From Sulfurovum sp. (GTDB lineage: Bacteria > Campylobacterota > Campylobacteria > Campylobacterales > Sulfurovaceae): a stretch of 64,000 nucleotides of DNA. Of the stretch, positions 25,971 through 35,149 are shown piece after piece; within the stretch, counting starts at the first letter, position 1, and each line of letters begins with the position of its first letter. Location: NCBI GenBank assembly GCA_027049035.1, contig JALTVI010000107.1:73824-137823 (forward strand), in the 5' to 3' direction. The translations under genes and the position numbers were made by a program. The notes under the pieces are model-generated. The model searched no databases. It saw only the letters and a program-made list of their open reading frames with translations, and had not been told where the DNA came from.

Positions 25971-26623
25971 TGGCAAAGATCTACCTGCTCTCACCAACGC
26001 CACGGGAGGGGACCGAGCCGCTTCCGATGATCGAATTTTCGCTGACGGCAAACACTATAGAGTTTGGTGAAAGCGATACGCTGATGTTCACCTCCAAGCA
26101 GGCGGTCAAAAGCGCCGAGGCGATCGATCCATCATGGAAGAAGTACCCGACAGTCGCGATCGGCGGGGCGACCAAAGCACAGATCGAAGCCCTGGGCGGC
26201 AGGGTGATCTACCACCCCGAATACTTCTACGGGAAATCTCTGGCGGAGGATATCGTCCGTTTTTTCAGTGACAGAAAACTGCTCTACCTGCGTCCCAAAG
26301 AGGTCTCTTTTGACTCGAAGACATATCTGCAAAAGGTCGGTATTGCTTTGCAGGAACAGATCATCTATGAGACTGCCTGCCGCAAGTATGCTCGGCAGAT
26401 GAAGCCGGAGGAGGGGAGTATCATCATCTTCACCTCACCTTCGACAATCCGCTGCTTCCTGAAAAACTTTGGATGGGACAGCAGCTATAAAGCGGTGGTA
26501 ATCGGAGAAGCGACAAAGGCCCATCTGCCTTCCGAAGCGGAGACGTATGTGGCCGACAGGCCGCTGATTGATGCCTGTGTGGAAAAAGCGCGTGAAGTTT
26601 TACTCGCTTCTAACTCCAAATAG
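25970..26623 (+). CDS. hemD: Uroporphyrinogen-III synthase
   Basis: 217 residues with the loose two-domain HemD pattern: MFTSKQAVKSAEAIDPSW, YPTVAIGGATKAQIEALGG, LLYLRPKEV, YETACRKY, IIIFTSPSTIRCFLKNFGW, AVVIGEATKAHL. It closes hydroxymethylbilane to uroporphyrinogen III in heme synthesis. HemD is poorly conserved, but the paired Ser/Thr-rich motifs and the GxxT turns support the call. The start overlaps the CDF stop as TAATG. A strong -10 for the following RNA lies 2 bases after its stop. Confidence 0.85.
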   Translation: MAKIYLLSPTPREGTEPLPMIEFSLTANTIEFGESDTLMFTSKQAVKSAEAIDPSWKKYPTVAIGGATKAQIEALGGRVIYHPEYFYGKSLAEDIVRFFSDRKLLYLRPKEVSFDSKTYLQKVGIALQEQIIYETACRKYARQMKPEEGSIIIFTSPSTIRCFLKNFGWDSSYKAVVIGEATKAHLPSEAETYVADRPLIDACVEKAREVLLASNSK

Positions 26624-26638
26624 GCTATAATTTTCTTA

Positions 26639-26825
26639 CCTGGATGGTTCGACCACTGTAATATGGGGTCCAACATTTCGTATTTGTGGGACATGTAGCG
26701 AGCACTGTGTGCGGACACTTCCGTTTGAGCCTGGAAACAGGCGAGGAACTGCCCCCTAAGGTGCTCCTCTCTCCTGCACCGTTGGCTTATTAGGGCCGAC
26801 TGATATACAGAACGGCCATCCGGGC
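26639..26825 (+). ncRNA. ssrS: Probable 6S RNA
   Basis: A TATAAT at 26626-26631 precedes about 187 bases with no gene. The ends pair: CCTGGATGG at the 5' side with CCATCCGGG at the 3' side, extended by TTC/GAA. This gives one long rod, the shape and length of 6S RNA, which binds sigma70 RNA polymerase through a central bubble. A GC-rich hairpin (GAGCCTGGAAACAGGC) sits near the middle. Position just before purD is, as I recall, where Campylobacterota carry 6S. RNase P and tmRNA signatures are absent. The identification needs a covariance search. Confidence 0.65.
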
Positions 26826-26851
26826 CCTCATTAGTCATTGTCATTGCACGC

Positions 26852-26925
26852 ATGAGCTTCCGAAAAAATTACGACGTACTGTATGTACGCCTTTAATTTT
26901 TTCGAAAACTCCTACGTACAAGCAC
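26852..26925. repeat. Long imperfect hairpin between 6S RNA and purD
   Basis: GAAAAAATTA pairs with TAATTTTTTC, with an inner CGTAC/GTACG stem, and CATGAG/CTC extends the base. It could end 6S transcription or be another member of the intergenic hairpins seen after guaA. Together with the 6S RNA it accounts for most of the gap 26624-27014; 26926-27014 shows only a ribosome site before purD. Confidence 0.5.
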
Positions 26926-27014
26926 AACGACTACTGAGTTGGTCAATGGACTGAACAGAACTGCTGAACTACTCGAAAAATACAATATTATCTACTAAAC
27001 GGGGGAATCACAAT

Positions 27015-28292
27015 ATGAATGTACTGATCATAGGCAGCGGAGGAAGAGAGTACTCCATAGGACGTGCACTTAAACATGACGAGAATGTGGAGAAGGTCTA
27101 CTTCTCTCCGGGCAACGGTGCGACCGATGAACTTGGAGAGAACCTCTCCATTACCGACTTCAACGCGCTGGCGGATTTCGTGGAGGAGAACGGCATTGAT
27201 CTGACGATTGTCGGTCCAGAGGCGCCGCTGGTTGAGGGTATTGTAGATGTCTTCAAGGCAAGAGGATTGACTATCTTCGGGCCAACTGCGAAGGCAGCTC
27301 AGCTTGAGGGCTCAAAGATTTTTATGAAAAATTTCCTTGCGCGCCACAACGTTCCTACTGCACGATACATTGAAACCAGCTCCATCGAAGAGGCGTACCG
27401 TTTCATCGAGACACTCGAGGTCCCTATTGTCGTCAAGGCCGATGGACTTTGCGGCGGCAAAGGGGTTATCATTGCCCAGAGCCACGAAGAGGCAAAAAAG
27501 ACGGCTGGCGAAATGCTCAGCGGCAATGCCTTTGGAGAAGCGGGAACGGCGATTGTCATCGAAGAGTTTCTTGACGGGTATGAACTCTCTGTCTTTGCAG
27601 TGTGTGACGGGAAAGATTATGTCGTTTTGCCCGCTGCGCAGGATCATAAACGGCTGCTTGACAACGACGAGGGACCCAACACGGGCGGGATGGGAGCGTA
27701 CGCGCCGACACCGCTGGTGAACGATGATATTTACCAAAAACTTGATGAGCGTGTCATCAAACCGACGCTTAAAGGAATGGAAGAGGAGGGGATGCCTTTT
27801 ACCGGTGTACTCTTTATCGGTGTCATGGTGGTCAAGGGCGAACCGATTATTCTGGAGTACAACGTGCGCTTTGGTGACCCTGAGTGTGAAGAGCTGATGC
27901 CGCTGCTCAAATCGCCGGCAAGCGACCTCTTCTACAAGGCGGCAACGGGTGATCTGAAAAATGCCACGATTGAGTTTCATGACAAGTATGCCGTAGGTGT
28001 GGTTATGGCAAGCAGGGACTATCCTTACAAGAGTTCACCGCCGGCGGAGATCATCATCGACGAGATCCATCATGAGGAGCTTCAAGAGAATGCGCACATC
28101 TCCTTTGCCGGTGTCAGCCGCGGGGAAGATGGCAAGCTCTATGCTACGGGTGGACGTGTACTGGTATGCGTGGGTCTCGGAGACAGTATCAAAGAGGCAC
28201 GTGACCGTGCCTATATGCTGGTCGGACAGGTACATTTCGCCGGCAAGCAGTGCCGTACCGATATCGCCTATCAGGCACTGCAGGAGGCGTAA
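27015..28292 (+). CDS. purD: Phosphoribosylamine-glycine ligase
   Basis: 425 residues. N-terminal MNVLIIGSGGREYSIGRAL, ATP-grasp core with KADGLCGGKGVIIAQSHEEA and IVIEEFLDGYELSVFAVCDG, then GPNTGGMGAYAPTPL and ILEYNVRFGDPECEELMPLL. It makes glycinamide ribonucleotide, the second step of purine synthesis. Start ATG 27015 is preceded by CGGGGGAATCACAAT. It heads a packed run: the RDD gene starts on its stop codon (TAATG). Confidence 0.97.
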   Translation: MNVLIIGSGGREYSIGRALKHDENVEKVYFSPGNGATDELGENLSITDFNALADFVEENGIDLTIVGPEAPLVEGIVDVFKARGLTIFGPTAKAAQLEGSKIFMKNFLARHNVPTARYIETSSIEEAYRFIETLEVPIVVKADGLCGGKGVIIAQSHEEAKKTAGEMLSGNAFGEAGTAIVIEEFLDGYELSVFAVCDGKDYVVLPAAQDHKRLLDNDEGPNTGGMGAYAPTPLVNDDIYQKLDERVIKPTLKGMEEEGMPFTGVLFIGVMVVKGEPIILEYNVRFGDPECEELMPLLKSPASDLFYKAATGDLKNATIEFHDKYAVGVVMASRDYPYKSSPPAEIIIDEIHHEELQENAHISFAGVSRGEDGKLYATGGRVLVCVGLGDSIKEARDRAYMLVGQVHFAGKQCRTDIAYQALQEA

Positions 28293-28744
28293 TGGAGGTC
28301 ACTTCACTGCCGATCGCCTCCAACGCCAAGCGTGTCGGCTCATTCATCATCGACGATATGGTGGTCAACCTCTTTTTGATGATCATCTTCTCTTCGCAGA
28401 TCAATGCGCTCATGTCCGAGATCACAACGATTGATGAGACGGCAGTAATGACAATGAATGCCTTCATTATGGATAATATTGCAACCGTATTTGCGATCAA
28501 GGTACTCTACCATACGGTACTGATATGGCAGAGCGGTCAGACATTCGGAAAGTATATCATGAAGATCAAAGCTGTCGATATGAACAGCGGGAACCGGCTC
28601 AGTTTCCAGCAGGCTTTCTGGCGTGCATCGGTAAGGCTTGTCAGTGAAATGTTCTTCTATCTTGGTTTCGTGTTTGCTTTCTTCTCTCCACTGCATCAGA
28701 CGCTGCACGACAAACTCTCCAACTGTGTTGTGGTCGATGTCTAA
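28292..28744 (+). CDS. RDD family membrane protein
   Basis: 150 residues. SNAKRVGSFIIDDMVVNLFLMII has the Arg-Asp-Asp signature spacing of RDD proteins, and QSGQTFGKYIMKIKAVD and RLSFQQAFWRASVRL are the usual later motifs. Two to three membrane helices are visible. The family is of unknown or transport-related function. The start at 28292 overlaps the purD stop and its own stop overlaps the lptD start by 8 bases, so it is co-translated with both. Position next to lptD may hint at an envelope role. Confidence 0.85.
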   Translation: MEVTSLPIASNAKRVGSFIIDDMVVNLFLMIIFSSQINALMSEITTIDETAVMTMNAFIMDNIATVFAIKVLYHTVLIWQSGQTFGKYIMKIKAVDMNSGNRLSFQQAFWRASVRLVSEMFFYLGFVFAFFSPLHQTLHDKLSNCVVVDV

Positions 28745-30854
28745 ACAGCTGCTTCTTTTCGTAGTATGGCTGTGCGGTACTGCCGTACTGTATGCCGCCA
28801 TAGAAGAGAACAGCAATATCGAAGTCTCTGCGACACATGTCGAGGGAACGGGTACGACAATGCGTGCAAGCAACGGTGTGGTTGTCTACTATCAGGACAG
28901 TGTCATTCATGCCGACAGAGCTCTGTATGAGAAAGAGAAACATCTGCTGACACTCGACGGCAATATTGAAATGATCGGCTACAGCGGTACCAAAGAGCAT
29001 GCTTCCCATGTGCAGATCGATACCGAAAGAAACACGGTACACTTTAAAGAGCTCTTCTTTACCAACGCCAATGATGTCTGGCTTCTGACCAACGATGCGA
29101 ACAAAACAGACGGAAACTATACCTTTGGCGACAGTATGCTCTCCAGCTGTGATATCAAAGACCCGCTTTGGAAAATGTACTTCTCCGATGCAACCTACGA
29201 CAGTGTCGACAAATATATGAAACTCTACAATACCCGTGTCTACTTTGGCGATGTACCGGTCTTCTATACACCCTATCTCGCCTTCTCTACAGACAACCGG
29301 CGAAAGTCCGGTCTGCTGTTCCCCCTGATAGGCTACAGTAACCAGGAAGGATTTATTTATGAACAGCCGATCTACTGGGCGATCGATGAGAGTATGGACC
29401 TTGAGTTCAATCCTCAGATAAGAACAAAGCGAAGCCTTGGTATGTATGCAACCTACCGTTTTGCCGATTCACCCTACTCTTCGGGACAACTCAGACTGGG
29501 GTATTTCAAAGACAAACCGGAGTTTGCGGAAGAGTATAACCTTAAAAATACGGAACACTACGGTTTGGAGTTCCTCTACGACTCGTCGAATTTTCTTGGC
29601 AAGTATCTCCCCGACGGATATACGGACGGACTCTATGCAAATGTGACACTGCTGAATGATATTGACTATCTTAACCTGCAAAAGACTTCGCTGGTTCACT
29701 TTGGCCAGGTACCGCTGCAAGAGTCAAGGGTCAATTACTTTCTGTACAACAATGACTGGTATGGCGGGCTCAATGCAAAATACTTCATCGATACAAGGGT
29801 AGAAAATAATGACAGAACCATACAGACCCTGCCGGCACTCCAGTTTCATAAATTTCTCGACAGGCTTTTTTTTGATAACCTGACCTATTCACTGGATATG
29901 CAGACACGCAGGCTTGATCGTAGAGAAGGTGCGACACTCAACTCTGCCGAGTTTCGTATTCCCATTGAATTTACAGCATCGTTCTTTGATGACTATGTGA
30001 GCCTTTCTCTTGGAGAGCAGCTCTACTACGGCCGCTTTTTTTTCGGCAATATTGAAGCACCCACACCGGATTATTTTCAGTACCACAGCAATATCCACAC
30101 CGCGAAACTCTTTGCGGATTTGACAAAAGACTATGGCAGTTTTATCCATGTGCTGCAGCCCTCCATCGGATATGTCAAACCGGGATCGGAGAGTCAGAAA
30201 CCGTTGCCTTTTGAGAAGCTTGTAGAGAGCAACCAGGATGTGCAGGAACTCTTTTCGGTAGGACTTCCCGAAGAGGAGGCGCGTTTTTCGCTCAATCAGT
30301 ATTTTTATGATGAGAATATGAAACTGATCTTCTTTCAGCGTCTCTCGCAGCGCTATTACCAAAACAGGGAGTATGCGTTTTCCGACCTGAGTAATGAAAT
30401 GCAGTATAACTGGAAGAACTGGAGCTTTTACAACAATATCTACTATTCATTTGAATATAGTGCCATTCATGAAGCATCCAGCAGGATATCGGTGCATGGT
30501 TCCGGCTACTATCTGTCACTTTCTCATACCTATAAAGAGGATTTTGAAGTCGATCCCTATAAGGTGACGGCTAACGATTTTTTGTTTGATTTCCGTTACG
30601 ACTATGATGAACGCATCTTCTTCAACGGAGGGGTGAGCTACAGTTTGAGAGAAGAAGAAAACAAAGATCTGACAAACTTGAAGCTCTGGCGTTTTGGCGG
30701 TGGTTACAGACGTGACTGCTGGAGTGTGACAGCACAGCTCTCTGCCAATGTCGTACCGCGTGCAACGGAAGATGGTTCAGGCTATACACAAGAGTACAGT
30801 TTTGTGTTTCAATTGAATTTTATTCCGTTTGCCAGTATCGGAACAAGGCAATAG
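28737..30854 (+). CDS. lptD: LPS-assembly outer membrane protein LptD
   Basis: 705 residues. Signal peptide QLLLFVVWLCGTAVLYA, then the OstA-like N-terminal domain (NIEVSATHVEG, HADRALYEKEKHLLTLDGNIE) and the LptD beta-barrel (VYFGDVPVFYTPYLAFSTDNRRKSGLLFP, WAIDESMDLEFNPQIRTKRS). It places lipopolysaccharide in the outer leaflet. ATG 28737 is chosen because it gives the signal peptide. Two Cys (SSCDIKD, RDCWSV) could form the disulfide seen in the family. It is in a run with RDD, DnaJ-like, phosphoribosyltransferase and pnp genes. Confidence 0.93.
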   Translation: MSKQLLLFVVWLCGTAVLYAAIEENSNIEVSATHVEGTGTTMRASNGVVVYYQDSVIHADRALYEKEKHLLTLDGNIEMIGYSGTKEHASHVQIDTERNTVHFKELFFTNANDVWLLTNDANKTDGNYTFGDSMLSSCDIKDPLWKMYFSDATYDSVDKYMKLYNTRVYFGDVPVFYTPYLAFSTDNRRKSGLLFPLIGYSNQEGFIYEQPIYWAIDESMDLEFNPQIRTKRSLGMYATYRFADSPYSSGQLRLGYFKDKPEFAEEYNLKNTEHYGLEFLYDSSNFLGKYLPDGYTDGLYANVTLLNDIDYLNLQKTSLVHFGQVPLQESRVNYFLYNNDWYGGLNAKYFIDTRVENNDRTIQTLPALQFHKFLDRLFFDNLTYSLDMQTRRLDRREGATLNSAEFRIPIEFTASFFDDYVSLSLGEQLYYGRFFFGNIEAPTPDYFQYHSNIHTAKLFADLTKDYGSFIHVLQPSIGYVKPGSESQKPLPFEKLVESNQDVQELFSVGLPEEEARFSLNQYFYDENMKLIFFQRLSQRYYQNREYAFSDLSNEMQYNWKNWSFYNNIYYSFEYSAIHEASSRISVHGSGYYLSLSHTYKEDFEVDPYKVTANDFLFDFRYDYDERIFFNGGVSYSLREEENKDLTNLKLWRFGGGYRRDCWSVTAQLSANVVPRATEDGSGYTQEYSFVFQLNFIPFASIGTRQ

Positions 30855-31124
30855 ATGAAAAGTCCGGTCGATATTATAGAAGAGGCGCTTGAGATACTGG
30901 AACTGCCAAAGTTCATTACAAAAGAGGACATTAAAAACCAGTACCGCTTTCTGGCCAAAAAATACCATCCGGATGTCGGTGGTGATGCGCAGAAGATGGA
31001 GCAGCTTAACCATGCCTACCAGCTTTTGATGAAGTACATAGAGGATTTTCGTTATACTTTTGATGAAGATGAGATCAACAGACAATTCCCTGGAGTAGAC
31101 CATGCGCGACGATTCAAACCCTGA
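30855..31124 (+). CDS. Small DnaJ-domain protein
   Basis: 89 residues, essentially a single J domain. FITKEDIKNQYRFLAKKYHPDVGGD contains the HPD tripeptide that stimulates DnaK, and KMEQLNHAYQLLMKYIEDF is helix III. No Gly-rich, zinc-finger or client-binding part is present, so it may recruit DnaK to a specific partner. It begins on the base after the lptD stop and overlaps the phosphoribosyltransferase start by 23 bases. Its target may be an envelope or RNA-decay protein of this operon; that is inference. Confidence 0.85.
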   Translation: MKSPVDIIEEALEILELPKFITKEDIKNQYRFLAKKYHPDVGGDAQKMEQLNHAYQLLMKYIEDFRYTFDEDEINRQFPGVDHARRFKP

Positions 31125-31803
31125 TCGTTACTATTTTGAAGACAGAAAAGATGCTGCCAGGCAGCTGATAGAGACACTCCCGCTTGAACTGCTGCGTGAA
31201 AACGAGACTGTGGTTATCGGTGTGAGTGAAGGAGGAGTCTACTTTGCCGACAGAATCGCAAAAGCGACTGGTTCACAGATGGATATCCTTCTCACTGAAC
31301 CGATCGTTGCACCGAACAATCCCGAGACAACGATTGCGATGATATCGGAGACTGAAGAGGTGGTGATGCACAAGGCACTGGTGGATGCCTTTGATATCAA
31401 TGAGGATTTTGTCTACAGCGAAGCACAGCGGAAATATGATGAAGATATCCTCAGCTATGTCTACCGTTACCGCAAAGGGAAAGACCTTCTGCCGCTTAAA
31501 GGAAAATATGTTGTCCTTGCCGATGAGTGCGTGGAGACGGGGCTTACGATGATGGCCGCACTGAAATCGGTTATTGCCAGAGAGGCGAAGAATATTTACA
31601 TCGCTACACCGATTCTTGACAGGGAAGTGTATGAAAATCTCCTGACAGTCTGTGACGGTGTTTTCTGCCCTCATAAAATTCAGGACTATATTTCGATAGA
31701 ATACTACTATAAACACTTTTCGCCCCTCAGTTTTGAAGAGATTCTTCATATTGTAGAGTCTTACGAAAAATTTGAAAAAGTGCGTGAAGAGACAAAAGAA
31801 TAA
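31102..31803 (+). CDS. Phosphoribosyltransferase-family protein
   Basis: 233 residues. The PRPP-binding region KYVVLADECVETGLTMMAAL matches the type I phosphoribosyltransferase loop (hydrophobics, acidic pair, then E-T-G-x-T). IGVSEGGVYFADRIAKATG and ILLTEPIVAPNNPE are usual for hypoxanthine/predicted phosphoribosyltransferases. The C-terminal half (HKIQDYISIEYYYKHFSPLS) is like the predicted group often found in Campylobacterota. Substrate unknown. It is 23 bases ahead of pnp and overlaps the mini-DnaJ gene. Confidence 0.8.
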   Translation: MRDDSNPDRYYFEDRKDAARQLIETLPLELLRENETVVIGVSEGGVYFADRIAKATGSQMDILLTEPIVAPNNPETTIAMISETEEVVMHKALVDAFDINEDFVYSEAQRKYDEDILSYVYRYRKGKDLLPLKGKYVVLADECVETGLTMMAALKSVIAREAKNIYIATPILDREVYENLLTVCDGVFCPHKIQDYISIEYYYKHFSPLSFEEILHIVESYEKFEKVREETKE

Positions 31804-31826
31804 ACCAAAAGGAACAGTACAGCATT

Positions 31827-34016
31827 ATGAAAGAGACGATTATCAAAGTCAATGTAAACAATCTCGAAGAGATTTATGAGTGTAACAAAATAGCGAAACA
31901 GGCAAGCGGTGCGGTTATGTACCGACAGGGAAAAGCGGTATTGATCGCTGCTGTGGCAGTCGATGAAAAAGCGGTGGAGGAGAATTTTCTTCCGTTGACG
32001 GTGCAGTATATTGAAAAGGCATACGCTGCGGCAAAGATACCGGGAGGTTTCATCAAGCGTGAAACAAAGCCTGGAGATTTTGAAACGTTGACATCGCGTA
32101 TTATCGACCGTTCGATCCGTCCGCTTTTCCCTGACGGCTTCTTCTACCCTATAAGCATCAGTGTCATGGTTGTCAGCAGCGACAGTGAAGTCGATATGCA
32201 AGTGGCGGCACTGCATGCGGCATCCGCTGCACTCTATGTCTCCGATATTCCTGTCAAGCGGGCGCTTGGTGCAGTGCGTATTGGGAAGATCGATGGTGAG
32301 CTCGTTGTCAATCCATCGCTCTCCAAACAGGATGAGAGCGTACTGGATCTGCTTGTAGTAGGCTCCGGCAGAGATATCCTGATGATTGAGATGCGTACGA
32401 TGGCTTCGGAAGTGATCGATGATATTGAAGTTGATCCTATCGATCCGATGCTGGGAGCAGCACCGCTGATTCTGGAGCATCAGGAGAGCAACGAAATCGA
32501 TGAGGAGGCACTCATCGAAGCGATAGCACTGGCACAGGATGCCATTGAAGAGGCAAGCGGTGTCTATGCAGTTGAACTCGAACCGGTAGTGAGAGAACCG
32601 ATTGCTCTGGAGCTTAGCGATGTCAAGATCGACGAAGCACTCTACGAATACATTGCAGCAAATTTTGCTGAAGCAGTAGAGGGTGCCATCTCCCATATGG
32701 CCAAATCCGAGCGCTCGACTGAGCTCAAAAAGGTGCGCAGCGCTATTCTTGAAGCGTTGGAGAAAGAGGGTAAAGAGGCAGATAAAGAGCTGGTTGGCAG
32801 AGTGCTTGAAAAGTACAAAAAGAGCGTGGTACGCAAGATGATTCTAGAGAAGGGGGTCCGTGCAGACGGACGTGCGCTTGACCAGGTGCGGCCGATAGCG
32901 ATTGAGACGAACATTCTGCCATCCGTACACGGGTCGTGCCTCTTCACCCGGGGACAGACTCAGGTACTTGTGACAGCGACACTTGGCGACAAGAAAGATG
33001 CACAGATGTACGAACTGATTACCGACAAGAACAGCCAGTCTGAAAACTTCATGGTCCACTACAACTTCCCGGGCTATTCGGTGGGAGAAGCATCGTACAT
33101 CGGAGCGCCGGGAAGACGTGAACTTGGCCATGGAAACCTGGCCAAGCGTGCGCTGGAACCGACCATTCCTCTCAATTACGACGGAACGATCAGACTGGTT
33201 TCTGAAGTACTCGAGAGTAACGGTTCCTCCTCGATGGCGACAATCTGCGGCGGTTCGCTGGCGCTCCGCTCTGCAGAGGTGGAGATGACATCACTTGTTG
33301 CAGGTATTGCGATGGGGCTTATCCATGACGGAGACCAGTATGCAATTCTCTCGGACATTATGGGACTTGAAGATCATGACGGGGATATGGACTTCAAGAT
33401 TGCCGGAACCCGTAAAGGGATCACGGCGCTGCAGATGGATATTAAACTCGGCGGTATCGACCTGCATGTACTCAAGGATGCGCTCGTTCAGGCAAGCAGA
33501 GGGAAGAATCACATCCTTGATCTGATGGAAGAGGCCGAGAAGAATATTGTAGAGAGTGAAGCACTTCCTGCAACGGAACACTTCACGATCAATCCAAGCA
33601 AGATCGGCGATATCATCGGCAAGGCGGGTGCGACGATCCGTGACATCATAGAGAAGTTCGAAGTGAGCATCGATCTTGACAGAGATGCCGGCGGTGTCAA
33701 AGTCTCAGGCAGTGACAAAGAGAAGGTCGCTGCAGCCAAAGAGCATATCAAAAAGATTGCCGACGCTCCCGTCCGAAAGCAGATGACCTATGAAGTCGGA
33801 AAAATGTACAAGGGCAGGGTCAAGCGTGTGGTCGATTTTGGTGTCTTTGTCGAGATGCCGGACGGCTTTGATGCGCTACTGCATATCTCCAAGGTGGCCA
33901 AAGAGCGTATCAACGATTTGTCGGAGCGTTACCATGAAGGCGACGAGATCGATGTGGTCGTGATGGAACAGAAGGGCAAAAAGGTTGAGCTCGCCACACC
34001 GGAATACCTGGCGTAG
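31827..34016 (+). CDS. pnp: Polyribonucleotide nucleotidyltransferase (PNPase)
   Basis: 729 residues. Two RNase PH domains (FETLTSRIIDRSIRPLFP; LFTRGQTQVLVTATLGD and FMVHYNFPGYSVGE) are separated by a helical linker. They are followed by a KH domain (KIGDIIGKAGATIRDIIEKF) and an S1 domain (GRVKRVVDFGVFVEMPDGFDALLHISK). It degrades RNA 3' to 5' by phosphorolysis. The S1 end (VELATPEYLA) is slightly short but complete. The gene lies at the end of the purD-lptD run and precedes a receiver protein by 35 bases. Confidence 0.98.
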   Translation: MKETIIKVNVNNLEEIYECNKIAKQASGAVMYRQGKAVLIAAVAVDEKAVEENFLPLTVQYIEKAYAAAKIPGGFIKRETKPGDFETLTSRIIDRSIRPLFPDGFFYPISISVMVVSSDSEVDMQVAALHAASAALYVSDIPVKRALGAVRIGKIDGELVVNPSLSKQDESVLDLLVVGSGRDILMIEMRTMASEVIDDIEVDPIDPMLGAAPLILEHQESNEIDEEALIEAIALAQDAIEEASGVYAVELEPVVREPIALELSDVKIDEALYEYIAANFAEAVEGAISHMAKSERSTELKKVRSAILEALEKEGKEADKELVGRVLEKYKKSVVRKMILEKGVRADGRALDQVRPIAIETNILPSVHGSCLFTRGQTQVLVTATLGDKKDAQMYELITDKNSQSENFMVHYNFPGYSVGEASYIGAPGRRELGHGNLAKRALEPTIPLNYDGTIRLVSEVLESNGSSSMATICGGSLALRSAEVEMTSLVAGIAMGLIHDGDQYAILSDIMGLEDHDGDMDFKIAGTRKGITALQMDIKLGGIDLHVLKDALVQASRGKNHILDLMEEAEKNIVESEALPATEHFTINPSKIGDIIGKAGATIRDIIEKFEVSIDLDRDAGGVKVSGSDKEKVAAAKEHIKKIADAPVRKQMTYEVGKMYKGRVKRVVDFGVFVEMPDGFDALLHISKVAKERINDLSERYHEGDEIDVVVMEQKGKKVELATPEYLA

Positions 34017-34051
34017 GCGCGTAACAAAACAGCAGCAGGAAAGGAGAAGCG

Positions 34052-35122
34052 ATGAACGGAACCTATATCGAGATGGCCCTTGCTCTGCTTCTTCTTGCCG
34101 GTGCGCTATGGTATGCCAACCGTGAGCGTCTTGTCGCACTTTTCAAAAAAGAAGAAGTAGCGCAGGAAGAGAAAAATCCCGCACCCATTTTGAAAACAGA
34201 GGAGGCTCCTGAGGAGAAAAAGGAACCTGTACCTCAATGGAAAGAGGAGGGGGAGTCCCCAAAAAGAAAAACAGACAAGCCGCATGTCTATACCAAGCTT
34301 ATCCCCGAATCGGAAAACATCGATCTTGACTGCTTTACCTACTTCAAGGGGATGCGCCTGCTGGTTGTAGAAGACAACCTGATCAACCAGAAGATCGTCC
34401 AGAACGTTCTGAAGCACTCCGGTATCATTATTGATATTGCCAATAACGGAAAGGAGGCGCTGGAGTATCTCTTTAACGAGCACAGAGACTACGATTTGAT
34501 TCTAATGGACATCAGTATGCCTGTGCTTGACGGGATTGAGACAACAAAGATGATCCGCCGTGTACATCAGCTCGATCATATTCCCATCATTACCTTTACC
34601 GCATTCAGTCTCGGCCCGGAGATACAGGCGATGTTTGAAGCTGGTGCGAATGCCTATCTGACCAAACCGCTCAATGTCAATCAGCTCTATACTGTCTTCA
34701 CACTTTTTGTAGGAAATGTCAACAGAGGACTTTCTATGGAGAAGATGCTCGAGATTCAGGGACTTGATGTTGCATCGGGACTGGAACATGCGGAGGAGGA
34801 CAAAGCACTCTATCTGGAACGTCTGGATACCTTTGTGCATAAGTATGCACAGAGTGCACAGATGCTGCCGCAGTGGATTGAAAAAAAACGCTATGACCGT
34901 GTTACACATGAGTGCAAGGAGCTGCTCTCAGACCTTACGGAGATCGGTGCCTTTGACATGAAAGCGCTGGTGCATGAGATTCTGATGCAGTTTGCCTATA
35001 AAAACGAACATCTCCTGGGGCGCTATACACTGCTCTATGAAGCGAAGATGCAGGCGCTGATTGAAACTATCAAGGTTTATCTTGACAAAGAGATGCATGA
35101 CGACACCCCCAAAGGAGCATGA
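34052..35122 (+). CDS. Membrane-anchored receiver-HPt protein
   Basis: 356 residues. One N-terminal membrane helix (MALALLLLAGALWYA) is followed by a charged linker (about 33-90), a receiver domain (100-220, Asp153 in LILMDISMP, Lys205 in LTKP), and a C-terminal helical HPt-like domain with His286 in VTHECKELLSDL. The HPt motif keeps His and Lys but has Glu where Gly is normal. A receiver and HPt without a kinase suggest a relay intermediate for another kinase, possibly the hybrid kinase at 10094-13294. Its place after pnp gives no clue to the input. Confidence 0.85.
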   Translation: MNGTYIEMALALLLLAGALWYANRERLVALFKKEEVAQEEKNPAPILKTEEAPEEKKEPVPQWKEEGESPKRKTDKPHVYTKLIPESENIDLDCFTYFKGMRLLVVEDNLINQKIVQNVLKHSGIIIDIANNGKEALEYLFNEHRDYDLILMDISMPVLDGIETTKMIRRVHQLDHIPIITFTAFSLGPEIQAMFEAGANAYLTKPLNVNQLYTVFTLFVGNVNRGLSMEKMLEIQGLDVASGLEHAEEDKALYLERLDTFVHKYAQSAQMLPQWIEKKRYDRVTHECKELLSDLTEIGAFDMKALVHEILMQFAYKNEHLLGRYTLLYEAKMQALIETIKVYLDKEMHDDTPKGA

Positions 35123-35149
35123 TTTAGCGAAAATTAACGGTGCAGTGGG

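Noticed and set aside
26639-26825. RNase P RNA or tmRNA
   Set aside because: Too short, and neither the GAGGAAAGTCCGGGC region nor a tRNA-like end is present.
26485-26853. 122-codon frame on the minus strand over the 6S region
   Set aside because: The sequence is explained by hemD and a structured RNA on the plus strand; the product has no motif.
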